From the NCBI GenBank assembly GCA_009869945.1, contig WIXG01000021.1, forward strand, positions 248,001 to 312,000: a stretch of DNA of 64,000 nucleotides, in the 5' to 3' direction. Below are positions 1-11,593 of this stretch, in pieces. The position numbers and the translations under genes are program-made. The notes beneath the pieces were generated by a model that saw only the letters and a program-made list of their open reading frames with translations, did not search any database and had not been told where the DNA came from. Position 1 is the first letter of the stretch; every line of letters starts with the position of its first letter. Source of the DNA: Mesaphorura yosii (Eukaryota; Arthropoda; Collembola; Poduromorpha; Tullbergiidae).

Positions 1-57
1 ATTGGTGACGGTGATTAGGATAATGATATAATGCACCTCTTCTTGTTTGCTTTCCAG

Positions 58-1688
58 CTCATGTCACCGCGTCCTTCACCTTGATCGCCGTCGTGTTTCC
101 GGACAACGTCTCAACCGTCTTTGTGAGTCCAGCTCCAGCAAATTCCATGCGTGCATGCATTCGTGTTCTCAATTCTTCTCGAGAACGGGATTACAATTAC
201 GATTTTATAACCTTTGTTTTGTTTCTTTTCTTGGCGCGCACGCACACGCAGGCCATGATGGAAACGTGCACTGGGCTCGGGCTCATCGTCGGTCCAGTCG
301 TGGGCGGGGCCCTGCATCAGGTAGTGATTACAACAATGACTTGCCTTGACTTTGACAATTAAACACTAAGCAGTCAACCTTCGACTAATTGTCTATGTAT
401 TTCCTTGTCCAGTTGGGCGGTTTCACGGTTCCATTCGTGGCTATCGGTGGACTGCTGTTCCTGTGCTTTGTCTTTGGATACGTTACGTTAATGCGACTTG
501 ACATGAGCGCCAACAACAAGGAAGACGACCCTACAGAAAAGCAGTACGGTTACCGGGATATCCTGACCATTCCAGTCGTGGCCCTGTCTGGACTTTCTAT
601 CCTCACGGCAGCAATTAGCATCGGATACAATGCCCCTGTGCTGGAGAGACACATTGCAAGAGTAAGCGAAATTTACCAATTTGTCAATTCTTTCAAATTC
701 ATTTTCACGGGCTTTTACAGTTTAACCTGACCAAAGTGGAGACTGGGCTCGTATTCATCATCAACGGAGGTACGTACGCCATAACGGCTCCATTCTGGGG
801 TCGACTTTGCGACAAACTCGAACGCCCACGATTCTTGACTCTCCTCGGAGCCGTTTTCATCCTCATCGGCTTCTTGTTCATTGGACCAATCTTCTTCATA
901 CCTTTCGACACGTAAGCAACCCAATGCAGCATTGCAATTAAAAATTAATTCTTGCCTCGTAACCTTCACCTCTCATCTTTCTCCCACGGCAGAATCTTGT
1001 GGGTTACCTGCTTCGGACTCTTCATTCAAGGTCTCGGCCTGGGAGCCAACTTTGTGTCAGGATTCGCACTGGCGCTCAAAGACTCCATGTAAGCTTGGCG
1101 CTTAGCGCAGCGTATTTAAATTACATAACCAATTACGTGAGCAACGCGCATGCAGCGATCTCATAATGAATTATAATGGCTTAATTGTGCGCGATTCCCA
1201 CAACGTGCGATTTAATTATTGGTTTGGCGTTGAATTGTTGAATTGCATTGAATTTGTATTGGCTTTGTTATTTAATAGCGCTAATGGGTTGCCGGACGGA
1301 ATTGGAACGTACGGATTGGTGTCTGGACTCTGGATGAGCGCCTTTTCACTGGGAAACTTCATCGGACCATGTGAGCGGATAAAAATGCGAATGCATTAAA
1401 GCGTGAAGGTGTCCGTAGGATCTCAACTAAAACCTGATTTTTCTGCTTCCAGCTCTTTCTGGAGTGCTTCAAGACAATGTCGGCTATCGCGTCGGTTCCA
1501 TTTCGGTGATGGGAGTTCAGGTGGTCGTTGTGCTCATCGCGCTCGTGTTCCTGGTTCGAGGAAACCGCGATCGGGATCCGGCGCAGAAGAAAGACGCATC
1601 CGCCACCGAGCTCGAAGTGGACGCTGAAAGCGGGATCGCTGTGCGCCAAGCGAAATTCTTCACCACCGCGTTTGACGAGAAATTCTAA
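58..1688 (+). CDS. SLC18B1: SLC18B1-like MFS transporter, paralog 1 (5' end outside window)
   Basis: C-terminal 331 residues of a vesicular-polyamine-transporter-like major facilitator. Exons 58-122, 252-320, 413-661, 721-911, 993-1088, 1279-1370 and 1453-1688 have GT-AG introns, and all phases join in one frame. The order of family landmarks matches the complete paralogs downstream: 'FPDNVSTVF', then 'METCTGLGLIVGPVVGG', then 'GPIFFIP' and 'GTYGLVSGLW'. The N-terminal five or so membrane helices lie upstream of the window. The last intron (1371-1452) is at a position not seen in the other paralogs. The cytosolic tail is charged but lacks the dileucine seen in most siblings. Family assignment is from remembered human SLC18B1 motifs. 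The exact substrate is inferred. Confidence 0.88.
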
Positions 1689-2185
1689 TTTCGAACCAAT
1701 TTTACTAATACTCGAAGTCGAAGTGCTTTATTTCCTGTTGCGTTTGCGTTTCACGATGTTGGAAAATATCAAGCTTTAAATTCTCTTTTCTTACCATTTC
1801 TTATCTGTCTGTCTATATACGCCTGTAGACTTTAAGATTGTAAATAGTAAATAAAATACAAATATCGTGCCTAGTCGCTTAAAAACTATACCATTGCAAT
1901 AAATTACTCACACTGAATTATAAATTTCATTTGAGAGCTCAAAGATCAAAGTTCTGTTTAAGTCTTAAGGTTCATGCAAATTCACATTTCACAACTTTGG
2001 CAAGAAGCTTGTCTCTAAATTAGAATTGGTCATGAAATTCTATTAACCTTGACGCAGCGCAGAGCATAGACTATTTCAAAATAGGAAGCGAAATATTTGA
2101 GATATCCGAGAAGCACGAATCGCGTGTTGAGTCTGCGAAGTCAATGAACACAAAGTTGACTTTAATGAAATGAACTTTCCTTTTC
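1689..2185. other. Convergent 3' intergenic stretch
   Basis: Lies between the 3' ends of paralog 1 (+) and the RING-DM9 gene (-). Apart from the AATAAA at 1850 and an ATTAAA on the minus strand at 2161-2166, which may serve the RING-DM9 transcript, I see nothing in it. Confidence 0.5.
1850..1855 (+). terminator. AATAAA poly(A) signal of SLC18B1-like paralog 1
   Basis: Canonical AATAAA about 160 bp after the stop codon, in AT-rich 3' UTR-like sequence. Confidence 0.6.
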
Positions 2186-3304
2186 CTAATAATTTGAATT
2201 GCTCTCCAGCAGAATTCCATTCGCATTCTTGACGAGCACCTCGAACGGTTGATGTGAGTGGTTAATCTCCTTCTGAGTCACAAAAACTGTGCACTTCTTC
2301 GAACTGCCTTCCACAAATCCAATGTGAAGTTTTTCCAGCTGCTTTCGACCAATGTACAAAACTTCTCCAATGTCACTCTTTCCGCCTATCACAGCATGAG
2401 GTGGCATGGCCTGCCCGGGCGGCAAGTTGATCCATTCCAGTGAGTCAGGATGTGCGGTTAATATCTGCAAGATAACAATTAATATTAGACAAGTCGCAAA
2501 AATAGTTTGCATTGATTTACTCACATCAACCATCGACTTACCTCAAATGCCTTAGTGAAGAATATTTTTTCACCCCACACGAATGTGGCCTTTCCATCCG
2601 TCGGTCTGAAGAAGCCTGGAACAAGCGCCTTGTTGGGAAGTAATTTTCTAGCAACATAAACCTTCCCGTTTTCGTATCCACCGGAGAAAGAATCTTCTGG
2701 AACCGTATCTGCAGATTTTGCTTCGGCCCAGTAATAGCACCTTAGCACGTTTGACTTTACGCTCTGCTTGCCCTTCTCATTAAGCGGACCGTACCTACGA
2801 GAAACACACGGAAAGTTATAGACTCCAATTTTAGCCACCAAAAAAAATGCTTGATTGATCAACTAACCTGTATATGCAGGTCCCGAGATGATACTTGAGA
2901 GCATCACCAGTCACTTTTTGATCACAGCCAAAGTTTTTGTAGTGGCAATGGAATTTACACAGTCTTATGATATTCTCGTAAACAAAGTTCCTAGAATCTG
3001 TGAATTCACTTTTGCAAAGATGACAATGAGCAAGCTTTGGTCGGCATTCCCCACAAATACTGTGACCATTCACGCAGTTGTAAATCGGTGGCAACGGCAC
3101 TTCATTGCATACTGGACACTCCAAGACCATATTCAAAGCTCCAGCGGTTGGGAGCTCGGCGACTTCTCCTCCCATCAAGCTGCAAGAGTATTGCATACAA
3201 TTCGGATAAAATAATTATACATGTCAAAATAGCAAGGGTGAACGCGTTCAGTCGTTCAGTTACTAAACTTACAATTCAGGCTTTTCAAGCTGTTCCATGG
3301 CCAT
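2186..3304 (-). CDS. RING / SIAH-type zinc finger protein fused to two DM9 repeats
   Basis: Predicted 291-residue protein from exons 3304-3273, 3179-2868, 2794-2542 and 2464-2186; total length is divisible by three. The start chosen is ATG at 3304 (MAMEQLEKPEF...), with an in-frame stop just upstream and a good donor at 3272. Residues ~28-65 form a SIAH-type RING (CPVC...CVNGHSICGEC...CHLC). Next comes a SIAH-like second zinc finger (CKFHCHYKNFGC...H...C, ~85-115). The C-terminal half is not the usual SIAH substrate-binding domain. It contains two DM9 (DUF3421) repeats with 'GGYENGKVYVARK...VPG' and 'AVIGGKSDIGEVLYIGRK...FEVL'. RING-SIAH modules act as E3 ubiquitin ligases; DM9 domains bind mannose-type glycans in studied invertebrate proteins. 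A ubiquitin ligase with glycan or pathogen recognition is inference. No signal peptide is seen, so it is probably cytosolic. Confidence 0.85.
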
Positions 3305-4232
3305 CAGGATCTAAAATCCCAGATCTAAATCGGTTGAGCTTTTGCGAGGAGGGCAAGGAAATTTAGTGTAGTGAATGACAAGGTTCTACGGCCGCAGAGC
3401 AGATGCTTCACTTCACGATTCCTGTTCGACAGAAAAGCAGTAGTTACTCTACAGGAATATTAGACTGGAAAAAGCTTAAGAATATAAATATTCGCTCACC
3501 ATATCGTAAATTAGTAATTCGGTGATAGAATAGACGTCCCTCTCAGCTGATCCAATGTTAGCAAACAGATTGGCGATTGCGATTGGCTAATGATTGTGGC
3601 ACTATACAATAACGCGATTCATTGCGCTGCTATCTTTGATTCAAGGCTACTGAGACTGGAATTGCTGCTAATAACAGGTTAACCACAACCTTTCCATGTT
3701 GGCATTATCAGTTAGCTGCTGTAACATCTGGCTATGTACCCGCACCGAATCTAAAGACCAACCAAGACTACTACGTAGCGCAAAACTTGCAACCGAATTT
3801 TGTTTTTTCAACTTCACCGCAACTGAACTGCAGACATAAACACGGATGAGTCATATGAGTTTTGAATTAGCTAGCAAAAAGGAATCAGCATTAATATGCA
3901 ACCTGTGCTTGAAGACTCGCGATCTTGCCATTCCATTTCTTTGTTTCGGATTTCATGCTTCAAAGGTCTGCTGTGCTGCACTTATAAACTTTGCACCGAT
4001 GTTACGTGATTATAATCGCGTAAAAAACATAAACTTAATTAAACATTTTTCATTTTTAATGCATACATAAAAAGTCCATAATTCGTTCGTGCTAAATAAC
4101 TGTCAGTAAGCGGTATTAAAAACGCATCAATAACGACATCCAAGAGATAACTATTTTTGTCATTACGCTTTTGGGCTATTTTTTCTTTCGCTTAACGGCT
4201 TTCATGGGGGATTACGAAAGGCTACTGGCCAG
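3305..4232. other. Intergenic, no gene seen
   Basis: Lies between the 5' end of the RING-DM9 gene and the 3' end of NO66, both minus strand. It must hold the promoter and 5' UTR of the former and the 3' UTR of the latter. Only short unsupported open frames are present. Confidence 0.5.
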
Positions 4233-6788
4233 TCACAGGCGTTGTACTTCTTCCAAGGCTTCCACTTCGTCATTGTCGTCGTCTTCTGGTTCGGACTCTA
4301 GGGAGTCGTCATCGGCGTCCATGTCCATATCTTCGTCATCGTCATCTTCATTATCTTCTTCATCAATGTCATCTTGGTCGTCATCCTCATCGCTTTCACT
4401 GTCCCCCATAAGCAACTCGTTCATTTCACCGCCGTCAGTTGGCTCCAAGGGCTCTTTAGTCAGCAGAAGCCCTTTCTCCCATAAATCGGACGCAGTTTGA
4501 AGCTGCGAGCATGACAGTTAAAAATTTAGCGTCACGACTCACGAATTGAAGAGGAAATTTCATGATCATTGATTGTTTTACCTTGAGAATCTCGTCTTCG
4601 ATTGGAAGGTCCTGAATCTTTGTGTACTCAGGATATCGGCTGATTAAATACTTTATGCCCTCGACAGCTTCCTCAGGAATTTCCAGCACTTGAGGCTCTT
4701 CGCCGTGATACTCCAACGAATTTTCAAGTGTGAAGTAAATCTTTATAATGTTGTCTTCGAACAAAAGGCGCATGCAATTCTTCCTGATTAGCTTGATCTC
4801 CACGTCCGGGCTGATTTCGCAAGAATTGTACACACGGCCGTTTGTCATGAACTCCCCGCCTCCGTACACGCTCTGTTCTTGTTCTTTGGAGTTGACGAAA
4901 GGAGGCAGCGCGTCGGACATGAACTTCTTTCCGACTTGGTCCGCAGCGTAATCGCAAGGTACCTTCAGCAAGTCCTGCATCAAGCTCCCCAGCATCTTTT
5001 GGAACTCGTTCCGTTTTTTTGCGATTGATTTGTCTTTGCTAGTTGAATGCGCCAATCCCATGTAGGATAAGAAATCAGTCGATAATCCCTTGCGAAACTT
5101 GACGGAGTTCAGCTGGGCTTGTTCCAAAGCCATTGGCAAATACTACAAAAACGAAACTAATTAAATTTCTGTGGTCAGTTAGACTGCCTATGAGCAACTT
5201 GTACCTGTTTCAAGAAATCGCCGTACGTATTTGTTTGGTAGCACGAAATCGTGATATGGAGTGAGTGTGCGCCTTCGACCGCTTTCGCCTGATGAATTGT
5301 GCCCCGTGGGAAGTAAAGCATGTCTCCCTCCTCCAAAACCACGTCTAGGATAGGCTTCCCCAAATTATCAGTTTCTTCGTTAAAGTTTCCACTGGAGAAC
5401 CTGGGCAGTTCTTCCGCCGCTGTTCGTGGGGCATACAATTTCCAGTGCTTCTTTCCTTCAACTTGTAAAATGAAGGCCTCAATGTCATCGTAATGCGGGG
5501 CAAATCCTTGAGTGCCAGGCGGGGTCAAGTATACGTTCGCTCCAACAAATGTTCCAAAAAGTTCCTGAAGTAGAAATAAACACTAGTAATTAGTAATTTA
5601 ATCAGGACCACTTTAGGCCCGGCCTTACCTGCAAGGACGCATTGAGCCTCCATAAATTCTTAATGTACGTCTGTGGGTTCAGAATTCTGACGCTGCAGCC
5701 ATTGTTGTAGAAATCCCAAACGACGGGCGGCAGAGCTCGGCCTTCTGGGTTATGAGTTTCTCGTACTCCATCAGTATACGATGTCAAATCGACATTTTTT
5801 CCAAAGAACAGCTTGTTGTCTCTCAGCATATCGTCCAAAAGCTCTGATGAAAGCAACCATTTAAAGTATTTGGAGCCATTCTTCAACAGCAGGGGCTTCC
5901 TTTCCCAGTAGTTGGAGAAAAATTGGCCAGAAGACGTTGGTGAGATTAGCCACTCAAATAGTGCCTGACCATGCTTTACGCTGTCTTCAATCACTTGCGA
6001 ATTAATCAATGACTTGATGTTAATATTTGGTTTGCTTCCATCTTCAGCTGAAATTCCAGGCTTCGTCTTGAAGGAGCTTGACATATTTTGACCTGATGCT
6101 GCTTTACCGGTGATATTCTTCTTCATCGATGACGGTGCACCTGCAGCAGGGGCGGACTTTCGACTCGTCATTTTCTCGACTGTCTTCTTTCCAGTTTCAG
6201 AGCTAATTTTTTTTACAGGATGAAGTTCGATTCGCTTCTTCTTTGTGGCCACTTCAGTTTCTGCTGGGTTGGACTGAGTCGCCTTCTTGAGTGTCTGGTT
6301 TGGTTTTACTTTTGCTCCTTCGATCATCTTGACGGCAGAGACCTCAGATTCGGAAGCACCATTCTGATCGCTCATCGCCGCTCTCTTCTTCGCCTTTCTT
6401 GCCTTACGTTTCTCCTTCTTTGAGCTATTGGCATTTTCAGTTGAAGCTGGAGTCGGAGGCGTAATATGCGAACCTGGCGTCGAAAATACACTCTTCTTAG
6501 TATTGCCCGAGGCGGTGCCATTGTTGGTTCCATTGCCCTGCTGCCCACCCCCCTTCTTGTTTTTGGGAGTATCCTCTTCCTTCTTGACCTTGTATTTATT
6601 CCGTTTATTTGGGTTTGGCTTATGATCTTCGTAAGACTTCACTCCCGGTACCTAAAATTTCGTGACCCAAATTAGCCATCCAATCACTGACTTAATCTTA
6701 ATTCTTAATGTAGGTTTAAACTTACCAGCTTTCTGTACACTGCAAATGCAGACAGCTTGTTAACGTCGACTTCGACAGAATCCTTCAT
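4233..6788 (-). CDS. NO66: Ribosomal oxygenase NO66 / RIOX1 (JmjC 2-oxoglutarate dioxygenase)
   Basis: Predicted 758 residues from five exons (6788-6726, 6651-5629, 5564-5205, 5142-4582, 4502-4233); phases and total length check. Residues ~22-225 are Lys/Ser/Thr-rich and disordered, with nuclear-localisation-like basic runs. The JmjC barrel spans ~250-480. Visible iron ligands are His386 and Asp388 in '[12 protein letters not shown]', with His453 in 'PRGTIHQA' the probable third; Lys401 in 'GKKHWKLY' is typical of the family. The winged-helix region follows. NO66 enzymes hydroxylate a histidine in ribosomal protein uL2 and have been reported as histone lysine demethylases; they act in the nucleolus. 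The last ~60 residues are an extreme Asp/Glu run encoded by GAC/GAT/GAA codons. All expected catalytic residues are present. Confidence 0.95.
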
Positions 6789-8087
6789 TTTCTCTAATCT
6801 GTCAAATCAGTGTCAGACTCCTCAGTAAAGGACTTAGATAAGTAAATATGCGCCTCCAACGTTAAATCAGATGTACGGGCGAACGAGCCGCTTGAAGTAC
6901 AATTACAGGAGAAAATACAATTAAATTAGATGCACCAATGCGCGCACGTGGATCCACACAGTTCACAGTCAACAACTGTGTGCTCGTGCTGGTCGGTGGC
7001 ATTCAAACAGCCGCCACTTTTTTCTTCAATGCAGAATGAACAAAGGACAGTTTGTCAAATAGTTTTCCTCCGGCATGGTATTCGGAAAGAATCCGAAGCA
7101 TACTTGAAAAAGAATCTCCCAACTATTTTAGACAGCTGCCAGGCTCGATCGGCTGGATCCGCATTAGTTAACACCCGATTATGCTTTATACCAGCGAATA
7201 CAAAATCGAAAGCGATGATTCCTTATTCTAGTGCATATGCTCAAAATATTGACAGAAGATATTGTGTGGTGGCCATCCGTCATGAACTATCGGCATTAAC
7301 GCAAAAAATTAAATGCGTCATAACTTATAAATCTTCATCACGGATTTTCGAAGGATGTTCCAGTTCCAGATTTCAGATCATTTTGAGAGATTATTGAGCA
7401 TTAAGGATTAATAGACGATTGAATGCACCACGTATAAGATTAGATGGACAAAGCCATATTTTCTTAATCTCCGCAACTGCGATGCAAGATTTACATTCTT
7501 GAATCCTGTACAGTCACGTATGTACATTAATATACAAAGGCTAAGGCTACTTTAAACTTTAAAGGCTGCTTTATCTCCTAAACTAGTTTGCGGTCGGCTC
7601 GATTCGAGGTTGGTCATCTTGACAAGCCTCTTAACAGCAAGAGCAACCCTCAACTTCTTTATCTCAGTCTGTCATTGTCTTTGAACGCAACAAAACACCA
7701 ACCAGACCAAAATACTAATTAGTGAGCTCTCATTATCGTGACTTATCGTCGTTATCGGATCGGTTTCAGTTTCAAGTTCACTACAACGAAGCGTTTACGG
7801 CCATCGACTAAAACTAACCGCTTGTAGGAGCCTTGATCTTAACATTGAAAGTAATCGCGCCTTTAGAGATTTCGTGAGTGGTTGCGTTGCGGTTAAGAAA
7901 TGAGCAGTGTAGTTTTTAAAGTGACTGACGTTGGGCACGCTGTGTAGTGAACAAATTGACGGACTTACACTTAACGCATTCGCCCTTTGTTTCGTTGACG
8001 TCTTGAGTCTTGACTCCGTGGAGATTTGATTGCGGACCGCTACGGCCGACGTTTGTCCGCAGAGCAGTACTCCCAACTCTAAGCAGA
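6789..8087. other. Divergent intergenic region
   Basis: Separates NO66 (-) from SLC18B1-like paralog 2 (+), so it should contain both promoters. A 155-codon open frame at 6930-7397 has no recognisable domain and protein-unlike composition; I treat it as chance. Confidence 0.5.
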
Positions 8088-10537
8088 ATGGCCGAAGCTG
8101 TGCCCGCGGCTGCAGCTGCGGCTCAATCGGGATACACGAGGCAGCAATTCACGGTGCTCGTCGTCCTCGGAACCGTCAACTTTCTCTCGGCGCTCGTTTA
8201 CTCGATCCAGGCGCCGTTTTATCCAGCAGAAGTAAGTTTTTCGTTTTTAGTACGGTAGAAGAGAAAACTGATAAGGAAACATCTCAATTCTATCAGCGAA
8301 ATCAGCGTCATTATTAAGTTTCGTTGTGTCCGTGTCCTTCTTTCAAAGCCATTGAATGTTTTATGATTTCAGGCTGAAAAGAAAGGAGCAACAGCCAGGT
8401 AGTTCAAGCACTACTGTGTTGCTTGTAGAATCTGCAACCGTGAGTTAAAGTCGTACTTTTTTCTCCTTCTAGCATTTACGGACTTGTTTTCGGGTGTTAC
8501 GAGCTGACCACGTTTCTGATATGTCCAATTTTCGGAGCATACGTAAGTTTCCTCCAAAATTAATCCCGGCGTGCAAGTTTCATGCGTTGTTAAACGTTTT
8601 CTTATAGCTTCATCTCGTCGGGCCGAAATTCGCGTTCAATCTAGGCGTGTTTGTTGCAGGCAAGTTCCCAGAATTCACTCGTACGCATTTGGAGAGGGTT
8701 TTTCAGATTTATTTTCTAAGTTGTTTGATTTTCTTTTTAATGCCAGGATCCAGCGTCATCATGTTTGGGTACTGTTGTTTGGGTCATGATCTGAAAATAC
8801 TTCTAAGATGAGAAAGCAGGAAGAATCTTCTTACTTTCAGATTCCTGGACCGATTTAATGACAGCAGCACTTTTATCATTCTCTCCTTCGTCCTTCGGAT
8901 CTCTGAAGCTATTGGCTCGTCCGCAGTCTTCATTTCCATCTACACATTTGTGACGGTATGCCTAATTTTCTTTTGTTAAATTCAGAAACTTATCTCATTT
9001 TCTTTCATATTTTACCTCCGCGTGTTCGCGTGTTTTGCAGATTGAGTTTCCTGGATCAGTCGCTACGACTTTTGTAAGTGGACTTTTGACCTGGCGTCTG
9101 GCCTGAGAAAATGACAGGAACTAATTTCCTTCGTGCAGGGTTTGATTGAAACGATTTTCGGATTCGGACTCTGCGTCGGGCCCGCAGTCGGAGCCGCTCT
9201 TTACTCGGTTGGAGGATCGAACGCCTTCACGTTCCCATTCGTCGTGCTCGGAGGTCTGCTCTTCATCTCGGCGCTGATCACGATGTGCATGCTGCCCAAC
9301 CTGAAATCCAAAGTCGAGGACGAGAAGGCGGACGACGCGTCTCAGCGAGGTCTCTGGAAACTTTTGCAGCTGCCCGAAGTCCTACTCTTCGCCACGAGCA
9401 TGGTGGCTGGCACGATGGGCAACTCTTTTCTCTCCGCGACCTTGGAACCACATCTGCGCCAAGTTAGTCGCTTAGCTTAGTTTAGCGATAATTAAGGTGG
9501 CTGCCTGAGATTAACTGACACTAATTCCTTCTGTTGTCTGCTTCCATATTTCCATCCACAGTTTCAATTAAGCTCAACGATGTATGTGGGATTTGTCTTC
9601 TTGTTGTACGGTGGAACTCAGGCGATCGCAACTCCGCTTTGGGGAATGGTCCTGGACAAAGTGACACACTGCAAATTTGTGACGCTGGCAGGATCGACGC
9701 TGATTCTGACAGGATACTTGCTCATCGGACCTGCGCCATTTTTCGATATGAAACCGTACGTTTGGAACTACTTTTGCGTGAACCTTGTTTCAGCGTTTAA
9801 TTGCAATTTGGCAATTGCAGGAAACTGTGGGTGACATGCTTGGGATTGGCAATGTTTGGAAACGGACTTGGAGCGATCTTCGTTTCTTGTTTTGTTTTGT
9901 CACTGGATGCAGCAAGGTACAAGAGCTATCATCAGTCCACGAGCCAGCATTTGTTAAACAGTTAAATCTTAATTCTGTATCTATTTTTGCACGCACGCGT
10001 GCGGAGCGCAGGAAAGGAGGATTTCCCGATAATCTTCGCACTTATGGACTCGTATCTGGATTATGGAGGTTTGTTTCACGACCACGAATTCAATGCACGC
10101 ATGGGCCAGAAGTAATCCTAGGATTAAGTAAATAATGCCATATTTTTACAGATCAACGCTGGCGCTCGGAGCGTTTGCGGGTCCATCAGTGGCCGGAGTG
10201 CTGTATGACAATTATGGATTCAGAAATGAGACCATGTTTGTTGTGGCGGTGCAGGGAATCATGGTAAGGAGCAGAAAATGGCTCCCATTTCATGGCAATT
10301 TATTTTATCGATCGTGCTGCCTCTTCCCAGATTGTGCTTATTCTCGGATTCATCACAAACGATCACTTTTCAATGCGGCGATCCTACTATTCCATGATGC
10401 GCCCGCCCAACCCACGCGAGCTGGAGGAGAAAAGCGAGACCACACCGCTGACCCAGTCGTCACACACACAGCCCCCGCCTTACGAAACATACGAGAGACA
10501 GGAGCCGTACAACCCACAGATCGTGACAGCGAACTAA
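8088..10537 (+). CDS. SLC18B1: SLC18B1-like MFS transporter, paralog 2
   Basis: Predicted 483 residues from 13 exons: 8088-8231, 8373-8398, 8473-8542, 8608-8659, 8747-8768, 8841-8955, 9041-9073, 9139-9462, 9562-9755, 9821-9916, 10012-10068, 10152-10263, 10331-10537. The sum is divisible by three. The ATG at 8088 opens an Ala-rich N-terminus before TM1. Family motifs include 'YSIQAPFYPAEAEKKGAT', 'GLCVGPAVGAALYSVGG' and 'TYGLVSGLWR'. It is the most intron-rich paralog, and two exons are only 22 and 26 nt. The 8660-8746 intron has a GC donor. The C-terminal tail (~50 residues) contains a PPxY motif ('PPPYETY') and 'ETTPLT' where siblings have dileucine. Polyamine/H+ exchange in acidic vesicles is the known role of vertebrate SLC18B1; substrate here is inferred. 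Confidence 0.92.
8660..8746 (+). other. GC-AG intron private to paralog 2
   Basis: Donor 'GCAG|gcaagt' and acceptor 'tgccag|GATCC' are the only pair I could find that keeps the frame. The flanking exons (52 and 22 nt) sum to 74 nt, exactly the length of the single undivided exon in paralogs 3, 4 and 7. This looks like an intron gained within an ancestral exon. Confidence 0.8.
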
Positions 10538-11593
10538 ACCGCGATGATGACTGCGACTGTGACTGTACTGCGTCGGAATTTGAATAGGCTTCGGGCTTGG
10601 GTTCTCGGCTTCAGCGGAGTCGAAGCAATTAAATTATGGACGTGGCTACTTCTACATTCTACTGTAAACGACATTCCAAATTTTAGTACTGTACTTTTCC
10701 TGGTTTCTTATAGTTGGGGAACCAACTCAAGTCAAACTACATTCCAAATACCATATTTTGTAAAGAATATTCTGTTCGTATTGTAACTCGAACGTTTCAC
10801 TGTGCGCGTTGTCTGTCATAATTAAAAGTGTTATACTTAATTGCACGTGTTTGGATTTCGGGGGCTGAATAGAAATATTAAATACGTACCGCATCCGTAT
10901 CCTGACCATTAACTATACGACAACGAACTTTTAATTCCTGAGTAGGTTTCTTTCCTGTGTTCTCAATATATGAATGCCGGCGAACGTCAACTTTCTTTCG
11001 CCTAAACTTCTCCTCGATGCGATGTAAGAAATTGACAATTAAAATAAAAAATTACAGTTTTAATTTACTCGTCCATCATATTTGAGTTATCAGCCAGCTG
11101 GCTGCTCTCATCATTGATACTTCTGGCCCAAGATCGTAAAATTGGCGTGTGGTAAATAAGTCGTTAAATTGGACGCCGTGATTCCAGGCTTATTTGCGTC
11201 TTGCGTGCATCTCATCCGTGAAGTAATCTGTAATTTGTATTCTGTAATCCCTTTTTGAATGAAGCAAAGTTCAGAGGTCGACGGAATGCGACAGCTGTTG
11301 CTCCTGCTGTTTCGTAGCACTTCAGGTCAAAGACAGCAGTAGCAAAGAGCAGACAATACAATACAACACGAGCACGTAAAAATGATCTGCAGAAGAATTT
11401 GGTACTTTCCGTTCACACTTCGTCGTATATATTCTCAGAAGTCGAAAAGTTCGCGGTCTACGTCTGGAAAGATCACGAAATCTTACGTGATGGTTACTTG
11501 TGTTTGTCAGTGCAAATCAGTTGTTATCAGTGAGCGTAAGCAGCCGGTGCTTTTGTTTGTGCTTGTCTGGACACAGGAACAGACAGCGGAATC
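10538..11593. other. Intergenic, between paralogs 2 and 3
   Basis: AT-rich, with ATTAAA near 10821 and AATAAA near 11043 as candidate 3' ends for paralog 2. The ~200 bp before 11594 should be the 5' UTR/promoter of paralog 3. No other gene is seen. Confidence 0.45.

Noticed and set aside
6930-7397. 155-codon + strand open frame between NO66 and paralog 2
   Set aside because: No domain, composition unlike a protein, no splice or conservation clue; most likely chance in a divergent promoter region.
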